Shown piece by piece: positions 25,776 to 34,671 of a stretch of 64,000 bases of DNA. This DNA comes from Parazoarcus communis (lineage in GTDB: Bacteria; Pseudomonadota; Gammaproteobacteria; Burkholderiales; Rhodocyclaceae): positions 620,001 through 684,000 of the forward strand of contig NZ_CP022187.1 of the NCBI RefSeq assembly GCF_003111645.1, written 5' to 3'. The position numbers and the translations under genes are program-made. The first letter of the stretch is position 1, and every line of letters starts with the position of its first letter. The notes under the pieces were generated by a model, which had not been told where the DNA came from, did not search any database, and saw only the letters and a list, made by a program, of their open reading frames with translations.

Positions 25776-28700
25776 GATCCATGCTCCAGCAACGTGACCG
25801 CAGCGGGGTCGATCAGCAGCAGATCGGCCGGCTGCAGGGTGTTGCCCTGCCAGTGCGCGGTGCGTGCGGGCAGCTGTCCGTCGGGGCCGGCGACGGTCTG
25901 CGGACCGAGGCCGTCGCCGATCCGGGTGATGCGGTCGAGGTCTGCGCCGGTGACGCCGCTTACGCGCTGCAGGCTGGCGAGGATCTCGCTACCACTCACC
26001 GGCTGGCCGAACTGGCGGGCCGCGAAGCCGAAGTCGTGTGCGAGTGCAGCCGCTGCCGCGGCAAGGACGGTTGGAGCTTCATGCTCAGGGTCGATCCACA
26101 GGCTTGCGCTGAGACCGAAAGTCAGCATGCGGCAGGGGCTGACCCGGAGCGGCTGATGCGGCGGGCGGGCGGCGTCGATGGCGTCGAGCAGGTTGCGGTA
26201 AAGCGTGTCGCCAGGCGCGAGCGCGGCCCCGTCGGCACCCGCCACGGTGAGATGAACGCGGCGCTGCTCGCCGTCCCACAACCACACGGCCTGCGCCTTG
26301 CCGATTCCGGTGTAGGCGGCGGCGAAGTCCTCGAAGTCGCGCAGCGAGACGATGCGGTCCAGGGTGCGCACCGTGAGCGGCGCGTTGCTGCGTGCGGCGT
26401 CGCCGGCCTCGGCATCCGTGCCGCCGCTGGCCTTGACCGGGTTGATGACGGCTTTCAGGCCGGGCGGGCGGCTCAACAGCAGGCTGATCTGCTCTGCAGC
26501 CACATTGCCCGCCTTGCCCAGACCGACCCGGTAACGCGCCTCCACGTTGCCGCTGCCGCTTGGCAGACGCGCACCATGCACGCCGTCGCCGAACTGCACG
26601 CTGGCACCGCCGTTTTCGTCCAGGCGCACGGTGTAGCTGCGCTGGTCCGGGCCGGCGGCGGTGAATCGTGGCACCAGCTTCCACAGCAGGCCGTCCACCC
26701 TGACTTCGAGGGTGCTCGCGGTGCCGCTGGGGGTGGCCGCTGCGATATGAGTGAGTGGCGGCTGGCGCAGACTGAAGCGCTGCAGGCTGCGGCTGGCGTC
26801 GCCGCTGCCGAGCGCTTCGGGCTGGATGCGCATCTGCTTGCTGTCGCCCTGACTGGCCGGCGCGAGGTTGGCATTGATGCGCACCGTGGCCGGCAGATAG
26901 TCGTGGGTGAGGTCGGTGTCGAGATGCAGAAGGGTGCACCCCGCGCTGCGGTCGTTGCGCTTGATGCGCGCGACCTCGGCAGCACTGTTCAGGCTGACGC
27001 GGTAGCGCTTGAAGTCTTCGAACTCGAGTTCGGCGCTGAGTCGGTCGCGCGCGATCCGGATGGCAGCGAGGGCATCGCCCTGTTCCAGCCGCTGGCGCGC
27101 CGCGCTGTTTGCCGGCACCTCGGCCAGCACCAGACCGGACAGCGCAATCCAGCGTTCCGCAGGCAGATCGGGGTGATAGCCCGCGAGTTCGATGAGATGG
27201 CCGCGAACGAAGCCGGACAGGGGGCGCATCGCCCAGCTCATCTCCTCCGACTGTCCGAACAGCGTGGTTGCGCGCAATTGATCGTTGAAGAGCTCGGGGA
27301 TGCTCTCTCCCTGCAGGGTGAGCCGGGTGGATGTGGCCGACAGGGTGAAATCGGCGCGGGCGTCCTCTTCGGCCGTCCTGATGCGGTAGGCCTCCTCGTA
27401 GTTCGGGATGGACATGACGACCCAGCCACCTGCGAGCCATTTCGGATAGCTGGCGTCGAGATGAACCGAATGGATGTCGCGCGGGTACAGGCGCTGCGTT
27501 GGAATCACCGCCTTTGACACGCCGCTGGCAGACCATTCCAGCCTGATCGAGGCCGCGCCGCTGGCTTCATAGTATTCAAGGCGTATGTCGTGCTTGTGGT
27601 CGGCAGTGAGTTCGGCCTGACCTGTGCGTTCGGTCGGGCTCTGGTTGATCCAGAAGTCGACGATCAGTCGGCCGTCGATCCACAGTCGCACACCGTCGTC
27701 CGCAGTGACATGGAAGGTGTAGACGCCGGTTGTCGGGGGTGAGACCCAGCCGCTCCAGCGCACCGAGAAGTTGTCGGCAGGCATGGCCGCATCCGGCGCG
27801 CCGGCATGCCAGTCGAAGTTCACCACTGCGTCGGTGCGGGTGAGGACGCGCTGACGGAAACCCTTGCCGCGGTAGTACTCGCCGTAAAGCCCGGTACCGC
27901 TGGCCGTCGTGGTGGGTGGGTCGGAAATGTCGGACAGGGTAAAGCCGGGCCATTCCGGATGCTGTCCGATCGGCGGCTTGCTGTCTTCGGCGAGGCCGAG
28001 ATAGGTGGCGCGCAAGCCCGAGGGCATGGCCCGCCAGTCGGGCGCGTTGTGACCGAACAGGTGAGCGCGGCCACGCAGGACAAAGCAGCGCGGATTGGTC
28101 GCTGCCGGACGCACCCCGCGCAGCGGACTGCCAAGCCCGTGATCGAGGGTCACAACGGTGTAGCCGATGTCGCTGGTGTCCGCCGGGTCTGCGGGCAGCA
28201 CCTCGCGGATGCGGGTGACGCGGCGGAAATCCCAGTTCTCGTTGCCCGGGTCCTTGCTGCGCTCGTCGCCGACGATCAGCAGCGCATCGCCCTGCTGCAG
28301 ACGGGTGGCGGTGCCGGCAAGGTAGATGTGGCGCCCGCCCATGCGTGGCGGTACGGCCTCGCTGGCCAGCACCGGCAGGGCATTCCAGCGCGCCTGCGCA
28401 TCGACCGCCTCGAGCGTTTCGAACACCTGCGCGCTTTCGTCCTGGGCGGGAATGCTCTGCGCCCGGGTGCCGACGTCGATGCGGGTGCTGGCAGGGGCGC
28501 CGGGCGCAGTTTCGAGGGTGAAGGCGAGCCAGGTGGATGCAGCAACGCCGGGGCGCAGTTCGTAGCCGATGGCGCGCGCCAGTTCGAGGATCGAGCGGCG
28601 TTCGGTGGCGGTGCGCAGGTAGTGCTCGTTGCCGATACGTTCCTGGTAGAAGGCGAGCACGTCGAGGACGGCCGCCCAGCTGTCGAGCAGTGCGATGGCG

Positions 28701-28894
28701 GGGTCGTTGCTGGCACGGGTGGTCAGCGCAGCCAGCGCCGGTTCGCGCGCGAGGTCTGCGAGCAGGCTCTGGCGGAAGCGGCCGTGGGTGCCGATGCGCA
28801 GCGCGAGCGCCGGCTGGCCGGGGGGCTGGGCGGTGGCGTCCGGCGTTAGCGGGACGAGACCGGTGCAGCAGCCGCAGTTCTCCGGGGTGCTCAT
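25772..28894 (-). CDS. Baseplate J-type wedge protein with an inserted PA14 domain
   Basis: A 1,040-residue putative baseplate assembly protein. The N-terminal half has the J/gp6-like core (LLDSWAAVLDVLAFYQERIGNEHYLR and RSILELARAIGYEL). About residues 333-470 interrupt it with a PA14 domain: GLYGEYYRGKGF, WSGWVSPPTTGVYTFHVTAD, DGVRLWIDGRLIVD and YYEASGAASIRLEW are hallmark strands. The wedge core resumes with VNPVKASGGTDAEAGDAARS and RIVSLRDFEDFAAAYTGIGKA (Baseplate_J region). The N-terminus has a Cys cluster (CGCC). PA14 domains often bind carbohydrate, so this may be a surface-facing receptor element. Both junctions are ATGA overlaps. Confidence 0.82.
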   Translation of the reverse strand: MSTPENCGCCTGLVPLTPDATAQPPGQPALALRIGTHGRFRQSLLADLAREPALAALTTRASNDPAIALLDSWAAVLDVLAFYQERIGNEHYLRTATERRSILELARAIGYELRPGVAASTWLAFTLETAPGAPASTRIDVGTRAQSIPAQDESAQVFETLEAVDAQARWNALPVLASEAVPPRMGGRHIYLAGTATRLQQGDALLIVGDERSKDPGNENWDFRRVTRIREVLPADPADTSDIGYTVVTLDHGLGSPLRGVRPAATNPRCFVLRGRAHLFGHNAPDWRAMPSGLRATYLGLAEDSKPPIGQHPEWPGFTLSDISDPPTTTASGTGLYGEYYRGKGFRQRVLTRTDAVVNFDWHAGAPDAAMPADNFSVRWSGWVSPPTTGVYTFHVTADDGVRLWIDGRLIVDFWINQSPTERTGQAELTADHKHDIRLEYYEASGAASIRLEWSASGVSKAVIPTQRLYPRDIHSVHLDASYPKWLAGGWVVMSIPNYEEAYRIRTAEEDARADFTLSATSTRLTLQGESIPELFNDQLRATTLFGQSEEMSWAMRPLSGFVRGHLIELAGYHPDLPAERWIALSGLVLAEVPANSAARQRLEQGDALAAIRIARDRLSAELEFEDFKRYRVSLNSAAEVARIKRNDRSAGCTLLHLDTDLTHDYLPATVRINANLAPASQGDSKQMRIQPEALGSGDASRSLQRFSLRQPPLTHIAAATPSGTASTLEVRVDGLLWKLVPRFTAAGPDQRSYTVRLDENGGASVQFGDGVHGARLPSGSGNVEARYRVGLGKAGNVAAEQISLLLSRPPGLKAVINPVKASGGTDAEAGDAARSNAPLTVRTLDRIVSLRDFEDFAAAYTGIGKAQAVWLWDGEQRRVHLTVAGADGAALAPGDTLYRNLLDAIDAARPPHQPLRVSPCRMLTFGLSASLWIDPEHEAPTVLAAAAAALAHDFGFAARQFGQPVSGSEILASLQRVSGVTGADLDRITRIGDGLGPQTVAGPDGQLPARTAHWQGNTLQPADLLLIDPAAVTLLEHGS

Positions 28895-31341
28895 GATCCG
28901 CCCTCCACGATGAAGCTGATCTGGCCGTTCTCGGGAAAGCTCGGGTCGCTGTCGGCACGCAGGACTTCCAGCGATCCTGCGCTGATCAGGCCGGCGTCGC
29001 GCTCGCCATTGGGTTTGCGGCCCCAGCGCTGGAAGCGCTTCACCTGCACCGACGCCACGCCGGCGATCGCTGCCGCTTCTGCGACCACGGCCGAGAGGTA
29101 GAGCGGAGTGCCGAAGGTGAAGCGGTCGGGGTGGAAGAAGCCGGGGGTGCCATCCCGGGTCTGGCCGGAAGTAAAGGCGGCGATCAGCGCGGCCTTCACA
29201 TCGGCGGCGAAGTAGCTCGTGCGGGCACAGACCTGCAGCTGGATGTCGAGCGGCACATGGACCGGGTCGGCGAAGGCGAGATCGTGACCGGCAAGGCGGA
29301 AGCGTTCGAGAAAAGCGCGCAGCTCGATCTTGAACGCCTGGTCTACCGGCAGGCCGCCACGCCGGTCCACCATCAGGAACACGGTGTGCCAGCTGCCGGT
29401 CCAGCGCAGGCGCGCGGCGGCGCGCTGCACAGCGGGGTGACGCTCGGCGACGCGGGCGTAGTCGTCGGTGGTAACGGCGCGTTCCTGAGTGCGGAAGGCT
29501 TCGGGGGCGTTGAGCCGGATCGCGTCGAGCGCTTCGGCTTCGGCACCGCCTTGCGCCGGCAGCGGATTGCGCAGGCCGACGATGCCCAGCTTCAGCGCGG
29601 CATCGTCACTCACCAGCGCAGTGATGGCGTCGGCGCCGATATTGCCCTGGCTGCCTCCGCCCAGACGGTAACGCGCAAGCAGGCGCTGACCGGCGGGCGG
29701 CGCGGCGCCGAACCGGTTGTCGCCAAAGCGCAGCCATGCGCTGCCGTCGTTTTCGGTTTCGACCACGAACTCGCGCGCAAAGCGCTCGCTGCCGAGCAGG
29801 TCGCGCACCGGTGTCCATGCGCTTGCGGCCGGGTCGGGCTGATCGCCGAACACGGCGGCATCGTCGGCCTGCAGGCGCATGTTCGACGGCCGGGCACGGC
29901 GCGCATCCTGACGCAGCGCGGCGCTGGCCGAGAGCGACGCGGACATGGCGCGGTCGTGATCGTAGGGTTCGCTGAAGGCGAGGCCGCCATCCTTCAGCCG
30001 CGGTCGCCACGGGCGGCGCAGCGCGCTGGTGCCGCCATCTGCAACCGTGTCGGGCAGGACGGCCTGCCACGGGCGCGTCAGGCCGTGGTCGGCCAGCACC
30101 ACGTTGCCGCGGGCAAGGGCAATCGCCTCCTTGACCACGGCGCCACCGACATCGAACTCGTGGCTGACGCACAGCGGGAAAGGCAGCGCATCGTCCTGAT
30201 GCCAGTTCACCAGCAGCAGGGCAGTATTGGTGAGATCGTCGTGGCCGGTGCCGACCGAGGTCAGTCGCACCGGGTGACGGTGGCTGCGGTCGGCATCGGC
30301 GGGCTTGCCGGTAACCGGGCTGAGAATCTCTTCGAGAATCAGCACATCCCCCGGCACCAGCGCCAGCGGCGGGGTGTTGACCAGGGCGGCTGCGGTGGCG
30401 TCGCGCGCAAGGCAGTAGCCGGGGTCGGCGAAGTCGTGGATCGCGATGCGGCTGTGGGCGGCGTGCAGTACCTGATCGTGCAGGGTCTCGAAGACCTCGA
30501 TGCCGGGCAGCGGGAGTTCATCGAGCAGTGCCGTGCGCCGCACCGGTGCGCCACCATCGGCGAGCGCAAGCAGGGTGGTGCCGGCTGGCAGCACGCTGCC
30601 CTCGGCTGGTGCGCCCGCATCAAGGGTGACGAAGGTCCGCGCATTGCAGCCGTCGTGAATGGCGTAGTCGAGCAGGCGTGCGTGGCGGCGCAGGGAGCTG
30701 CGGCGGCGGGCGGTGCCGAGATAGGCTTCGGTGGCCACCGCGTCCTGGGTGTAGGACAGGTGATCGCCGACGTAGGCGAGGGTTTCAATCAGGGCCACGG
30801 TGAAGTCGGCCGGGCTGCGCTCGGTGAAGTCGGGCACGAGCTGCGCCATGCGGTCGAGCATCAGCTTGCGGAAGCTGTCGTAGTCCTTGGCGAGGTAGTC
30901 GAGGCGAGGCTCAGGGGGTGATACCGGCGGGCAGGTGGCGTCGTCTGCACAGTCGAACTCCGACGGGCAGCCGGCCTTGAAGTTGATGCGGATGCTCGAC
31001 AGGCAGATGTCGAAGCCCGGAGCGGGCGCATCGGGCTCGGCGGGGTTGATCAGCGACAGGGTGTACCAGGAGAAATCGCCGGCCCTGTCCACCGTAATGC
31101 GGATCTCGTTCCCGGTGAGCACCGGGTCTTGCGCGAGCCGGATGCCGGTGATGCGGACACCGCCGTCGATGCGCACGTTTGCGCGCGAGATGTCCGCCAC
31201 CGGATGCACGCACACCACGCGCAGGCTTCGCTGGTCGACAGACGCGATCTCGACGTAGTCGATGCCGTTCCTGCCCGGCGGCTGCTGATCACGCAGGCGC
31301 TGCAGGCGGCGCGGGTTGTCGCTGCGGAACTGGCGTTTCAT
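28891..31341 (-). CDS. Baseplate J-type wedge protein (Afp11-like)
   Basis: An 816-residue putative baseplate assembly protein. After an N-terminal beta-rich module with CPSEFDC, the conserved segment RLDYLAKDYDSFRKLMLDRM starts near residue 144, followed by FTVALIETLAYVGDHLSYTQD and RRSSLRRHARLLDYAIHDG. A later QERAVTTDDYARVAERHPAVQR plus RYRLGGGSQGNIGA is the Baseplate_J fold. It would form the wedges around the hub together with the PA14-bearing paralogue encoded next. Start ATG overlaps the gp25 stop as ATGA. Much longer than T4 gp6, as usual for this subgroup. Confidence 0.85.
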   Translation of the reverse strand: MKRQFRSDNPRRLQRLRDQQPPGRNGIDYVEIASVDQRSLRVVCVHPVADISRANVRIDGGVRITGIRLAQDPVLTGNEIRITVDRAGDFSWYTLSLINPAEPDAPAPGFDICLSSIRINFKAGCPSEFDCADDATCPPVSPPEPRLDYLAKDYDSFRKLMLDRMAQLVPDFTERSPADFTVALIETLAYVGDHLSYTQDAVATEAYLGTARRRSSLRRHARLLDYAIHDGCNARTFVTLDAGAPAEGSVLPAGTTLLALADGGAPVRRTALLDELPLPGIEVFETLHDQVLHAAHSRIAIHDFADPGYCLARDATAAALVNTPPLALVPGDVLILEEILSPVTGKPADADRSHRHPVRLTSVGTGHDDLTNTALLLVNWHQDDALPFPLCVSHEFDVGGAVVKEAIALARGNVVLADHGLTRPWQAVLPDTVADGGTSALRRPWRPRLKDGGLAFSEPYDHDRAMSASLSASAALRQDARRARPSNMRLQADDAAVFGDQPDPAASAWTPVRDLLGSERFAREFVVETENDGSAWLRFGDNRFGAAPPAGQRLLARYRLGGGSQGNIGADAITALVSDDAALKLGIVGLRNPLPAQGGAEAEALDAIRLNAPEAFRTQERAVTTDDYARVAERHPAVQRAAARLRWTGSWHTVFLMVDRRGGLPVDQAFKIELRAFLERFRLAGHDLAFADPVHVPLDIQLQVCARTSYFAADVKAALIAAFTSGQTRDGTPGFFHPDRFTFGTPLYLSAVVAEAAAIAGVASVQVKRFQRWGRKPNGERDAGLISAGSLEVLRADSDPSFPENGQISFIVEGGS

Positions 31342-31697
31342 GGCGCACCCCGGCTGAAGCGTGCCAGGCGGCGGTCCTGGCCGCTGCGGCTGACGTACTG
31401 CACCTCGACCGCCAGCAAGGCGTCGTCATGCTCGACGGTGACCGCTTCGACCACGATGCGTTCGCCCAGCCATTGCTGAAGCGCGCTATGCACGGTCATC
31501 TGCAGGGCGGCGGCCAGGGTGTCGCTGTTCGGAGCGAACACCAGTTGCAGCAGGCCGCAGCCGAAGTCGGGGCGGTTCACCCGCTCGCCCGGAATGGTGA
31601 ACAGCACCTGCTCGATCATGTCGCGCAGGTGGGTGTCCTCGTCCGCTTCGGCGCTGCGGCCGCGGTGGTCGGGCTGGAAGGGAAAGTGAAGGCTCAT
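31338..31697 (-). CDS. GPW/gp25 family baseplate protein (Afp9-like)
   Basis: A 119-residue gp25-like protein. Segments HLRDMIEQVLFTIPGERVNRP and DFGCGLLQLVFAPN, with a C-terminal beta strand region, are characteristic. gp25 clamps wedge proteins to the sheath initiator in contractile tails. Length is normal for the family. It starts one base after the PAAR-like stop and overlaps the next gene as ATGA. Confidence 0.9.
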   Translation of the reverse strand: MSLHFPFQPDHRGRSAEADEDTHLRDMIEQVLFTIPGERVNRPDFGCGLLQLVFAPNSDTLAAALQMTVHSALQQWLGERIVVEAVTVEHDDALLAVEVQYVSRSGQDRRLARFSRGAP

Positions 31698-31698
31698 C

Positions 31699-32022
31699 TC
31701 ACATCCCCGTGACCCGCGTCTGCGTCGTCGCCACCGTCATCGGCGTGCCGGTGGGGGCGCAGATCGAAGGCGAGCTCTGCAGCAGCGCGGGCTGACCGCC
31801 GATGAAGACGCGTGTTGCGCCCATCAGCCATTGCCCGCTCACGCACGGACCGTTGCCGGCGGAGGGCGGCGGCATGGCGCAACCGGCGATGACATAGGGC
31901 GCGCCGAGCGTGGTTGCGGGCTGGCCGGACAGCAGCACCCGTGGATTGGGTGAGCTCGGTGTGGCCTGACCGCCGTGGGCACAGAGGACGGTGGCACCGA
32001 GGTGGAGGAGGAATCCGGGCAT
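31699..32022 (-). CDS. PAAR-like spike-tip protein (Afp10-like)
   Basis: A 107-residue Gly/Pro/Ser-rich protein beginning MPGFLLHLGATVLCAHGGQA. The pattern of short strands with ATTLGAPYVIAGCAM and TRVFIGGQPALLQSSP resembles PAAR-type cones that cap the central spike, with Cys14, His16 and further Cys residues available for metal. It lies directly after the spike gene, the normal place for the tip. It is small and has no effector extension. Confidence 0.78.
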   Translation of the reverse strand: MPGFLLHLGATVLCAHGGQATPSSPNPRVLLSGQPATTLGAPYVIAGCAMPPPSAGNGPCVSGQWLMGATRVFIGGQPALLQSSPSICAPTGTPMTVATTQTRVTGM

Positions 32023-32047
32023 GTTCGTATCGTCCTCGTCGTTGTTG

Positions 32048-32563
32048 TCAGATCACCGTGAGGGCGCCCTGATTGATGCTTACCGTCGGGCCGGTGAGCA
32101 TGATGGTCGCGCCCTGGCCGTTGGAGATGGTGATCCCCACCTCGTTGATGGAGATCATCGCGCCGGTCATGGTCTTGAGCAGGATGCCGCCGGTGGGGCC
32201 GGGCAGATCGGAGATCATCAGTCCGTTCTGGTTGCCGGTCTGCAGCACGATGCTCGGTGAAACCGGCAGACCGGCCAGTGCCAGCGCCGGGACTTCGGCC
32301 GCAGAACCCCAGAAGCCGCCGACCCAGATCGGATAGTCGGCGTCGCCCTGTTCGAACTCGACCCACACGCCGGCGCCGATCTGCGGCAGCACGAAGGCGC
32401 CGCTCTGTATGCCGGCGAAGGGCACGCAGGGCATGGCCCAGGATGACAGCGCCGGGCCGAGCACATCCGGCACCTGAACCTGGATGCGGCCCATCTGCAT
32501 GGGGTCGATGTTGTTGACCACGACCCCGCGGAACTTGCCGAAATGACGTGTCTTCTCGCTCAT
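32048..32563 (-). CDS. Baseplate assembly protein V / spike (OB-fold plus beta-prism)
   Basis: A 171-residue spike protein. The first part (FRGVVVNNIDPMQMGRIQVQVPDVLG, seen as consecutive segments, and GAFVLPQIGAGVWVEFEQGD) is the OB-fold of gpV/VgrG proteins. The tail (MISINEVGITISNGQGATIM) has the short periodic strands of a triangular beta-prism needle. In Afp/PVC the spike and hub are one Afp8 chain; here they are separate genes joined by an ATGA overlap. No lysozyme or effector domain is attached. Confidence 0.85.
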   Translation of the reverse strand: MSEKTRHFGKFRGVVVNNIDPMQMGRIQVQVPDVLGPALSSWAMPCVPFAGIQSGAFVLPQIGAGVWVEFEQGDADYPIWVGGFWGSAAEVPALALAGLPVSPSIVLQTGNQNGLMISDLPGPTGGILLKTMTGAMISINEVGITISNGQGATIMLTGPTVSINQGALTVI

Positions 32564-33699
32564 GCGGGCACCAGTGGCAGGGTGGAGACAAGGCCGTTGC
32601 GGGCCAGTGAAAACGACTGCCGGAACTCGCCGGCCTTCAGACTGCTGCTGACCCGTTTCACGTAGTACAGGCCGTCGAACGCCATGCCGGCGCCGCGCAC
32701 GCCCACCAGCTGGCGAGCCTTCAGGATGTGGCCGTAGCGCAACACGTCGAGGCTGCCGTTGCCGGTCACGGCGTCTGCCGAGGACGCGGCTGCAGCAGCC
32801 AGGCCCTTGCCCAGGGCCGCAATCGGCGACAGTTTGGCGGTCTCCTTCATCAGCTTGAGGCTTTTGACCATGGGCGGAATCAACCCGAGCGGCGGGTTGG
32901 CGAGGCTGACGTCGGGCACCGGCAGCGGAATCGGAAACTTGGTGATCGGGTTCTGGATGAACACGATCGGCATTTCCGCATCGGACTGGTTGACCGCGAA
33001 GGAGAGCGACTCCACGTTGGTGTGTACGTCCATGCCGGTGTTCAGCGCTGGCTGCACCGGGCCGAGACGGATCTCCGGCCCCCAGTAGGCAATGTTGGCA
33101 CCAGGCAGCGGTCCGGGCTCGATGTAGAACACATGGCCCGCGTCGCGGGCGAGCTGGCGGGTGTAGGCGAGGTCGGTGCCTTCGTGGGTGGGAATGCGGT
33201 CGACCGGAATCGGCACGTCCTCGAACACCGAGGGGATGATCACCGGCAACATGCCGTACAGCCCGTAGCGGGCGACGATCAGCGCCACGCGCGCGGCGGG
33301 CGGCATGGCCGGATAGGGCAGGCCGCTCATGTCCTGCTTGTCCATGGCCACGGTCAGATCCTCACCGGTAATGGTGAGGCGTCCCTGACCCGGCTCGTTG
33401 CCGCCGCTGATCTCCTGGCGGGTGATGAGTCCGTCCATCAGTACCGTGGGAAGGCTGTTGAGCGTGGCCACCAGGATGACCCGCAGCCAGGGGACCTGCC
33501 CGCCTGCGATCAGCAGCAGGGTGTGCAATGGCGAGCGGCTGTCGATGGCGAAGGCGAGCTGGAAGCCGCTCGGGCTGCCTGCCGCCGAGGTCACTTCGAC
33601 GCTCTCCAGTGCGTCCATGACCGGCTTCGGTGCGGGCACGGGCACGCCCGGTCCCACCAGCAGCGTAAGCTGGATGCCCTTAAGCACCGCCGCCACCAT
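32560..33699 (-). CDS. Baseplate hub protein, late control gene D family
   Basis: About 379 residues, matching the gpD/gp27-like hub that connects tube and spike. Recognisable parts are FAIDSRSPLHTLLLI, GRLTITGEDLTVAMDKQ, THEGTDLAYTRQLARDAGHVFYIEPG and a C-terminal GLYYVKRVSSSLKAGEFRQSFSLARNG. The start is uncertain: ATG 33699 or an in-frame TTG at 33705; neither has a strong ribosome site, and both overlap the LysM gene by about 20-26 bases. It is missing the spike half found in Afp8/VgrG, which is encoded next. An Ala-rich insertion near residues 295-315 is probably a loop. Confidence 0.85.
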   Translation of the reverse strand: MVAAVLKGIQLTLLVGPGVPVPAPKPVMDALESVEVTSAAGSPSGFQLAFAIDSRSPLHTLLLIAGGQVPWLRVILVATLNSLPTVLMDGLITRQEISGGNEPGQGRLTITGEDLTVAMDKQDMSGLPYPAMPPAARVALIVARYGLYGMLPVIIPSVFEDVPIPVDRIPTHEGTDLAYTRQLARDAGHVFYIEPGPLPGANIAYWGPEIRLGPVQPALNTGMDVHTNVESLSFAVNQSDAEMPIVFIQNPITKFPIPLPVPDVSLANPPLGLIPPMVKSLKLMKETAKLSPIAALGKGLAAAAASSADAVTGNGSLDVLRYGHILKARQLVGVRGAGMAFDGLYYVKRVSSSLKAGEFRQSFSLARNGLVSTLPLVPA

Positions 33700-34021
33700 T
33701 GCCAAAATTGCCGCCGCCGCTGAGTCCGGCAGGCAGGGTCAGGCGCAGCACGCGGCCGGGGGTTTCCAGCTCGTCCGGAATCTGCGCATCGTTGCCGTCG
33801 GCGATGCGCCAGAACTGCACCGGGTCGCCCAGATTCGCGGCCGCAATGCGATCGAGGCGCTCACCGGCCTCCACCCGCACTTCGCCCATGCTCACCAGGC
33901 TGGCGGGGTCGGGGATGAAACGGCGGCGCAGAAAGACGCGCTTCTCGCCGTCGGCTGTCGTCAGTTCGCCCGTGGCCACGCCGGCGTAGCGGCTGTTGGG
34001 GGGAAAGCGTTCGATGCTCAT
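33680..34021 (-). CDS. LysM-domain tail protein
   Basis: A 113-residue protein whose second half (VRVEAGERLDRIAAANLGDP, then VQFWRIADGN and PGRVLRLTLP) is a LysM-like or gpX-like module. In Afp7/Pvc7 a LysM-type domain is fused behind the CIS_tube domain; here it is a separate gene overlapping the CIS_tube gene as ATGA. It ends in a Gly/Asn-rich tail. In contractile particles this module joins tube, hub and baseplate rather than binding peptidoglycan. Confidence 0.8.
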   Translation of the reverse strand: MSIERFPPNSRYAGVATGELTTADGEKRVFLRRRFIPDPASLVSMGEVRVEAGERLDRIAAANLGDPVQFWRIADGNDAQIPDELETPGRVLRLTLPAGLSGGGNFGNGGGGA

Positions 34022-34671
34022 GGCAGTGACGCCAGCCCGACGGAGGACAGGCTGCCGGTGGCGGCCCCCGCGGCGAGACGTTCCTTGCGTTGCTGATAAA
34101 CCATGTACAGGTGTCCTCCCTTGTCGCCGAAGCCCAGATCGCCCACATGCAGCACCCGCAGACCCAGCGAAACCCTGGCTCGGATCGGGTTGAGGCTGGC
34201 GTCGAAGGCTTCCTCGGTAACCGAGAAGTCGGTAATCCGCACCGGCACCACGCGCTCCCGGCTCCACACGAACAGGGTGAGCGGTGCGACGGTGGGCGCG
34301 ATTTCGAGCGTGCCGAGACTGGCAAGCAGGTTGTTGTGGATCAGCGCCGCGCTGTCCGGATAGACGATGGTCTCGAGTGCGGCGAGCTGGCCGTGGATGC
34401 CGGATGCGGTCACCGCCGGATGCTGGTCGGGGACTTCGAGCTGGTCGGTGGCGTCGATCTCGGCGTCGAGCCTGATGGTCTCGGTCGGCGGTCCATTGAG
34501 CCGCAGGGCTTCGGAAAACGTCCCGCTCTGTTCCGAGGTCTGCGGCTGCAGCGTGCGGCTCAGGGTCTCGGGGTTGTACTGCAGCGAGATCACGCGCTGC
34601 ACCGCGCCGCTGGACGGATCGATCAGGATCAGGCCGCCGCGCAGCAGGCGGGGCGAGAGGGGGCTGCTCAT
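34018..34671 (-). CDS. Contractile injection system tube-initiator protein (CIS_tube, Afp7-like)
   Basis: A 217-residue protein with the CIS_tube pattern: an N-terminal strand RGGLILIDPSSGAVQRVISL, the signature QYNPETLSRTL, then TETIRLDAEIDATDQLE and later LTLFVWSRERVVPVRITDFSV. Such proteins sit between the hub and the first ring of the inner tube. Its start overlaps the DUF4157 gene stop as ATGA and its stop overlaps the LysM gene the same way. Confidence 0.82.
   Translation of the reverse strand: MSSPLSPRLLRGGLILIDPSSGAVQRVISLQYNPETLSRTLQPQTSEQSGTFSEALRLNGPPTETIRLDAEIDATDQLEVPDQHPAVTASGIHGQLAALETIVYPDSAALIHNNLLASLGTLEIAPTVAPLTLFVWSRERVVPVRITDFSVTEEAFDASLNPIRARVSLGLRVLHVGDLGFGDKGGHLYMVYQQRKERLAAGAATGSLSSVGLASLP

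Noticed and set aside
23562-26156. Long + strand open frame of 864 codons
   Set aside because: It is antisense to the gpI-type and J-type genes, has low-complexity Gly/Arg/His/Ala composition typical of reverse-strand frames in GC-rich genes, and no ribosome site or domain.
25781-27517. Plus-strand open frame of 578 codons
   Set aside because: Antisense to the PA14-bearing baseplate gene; no family motif or ribosome site.
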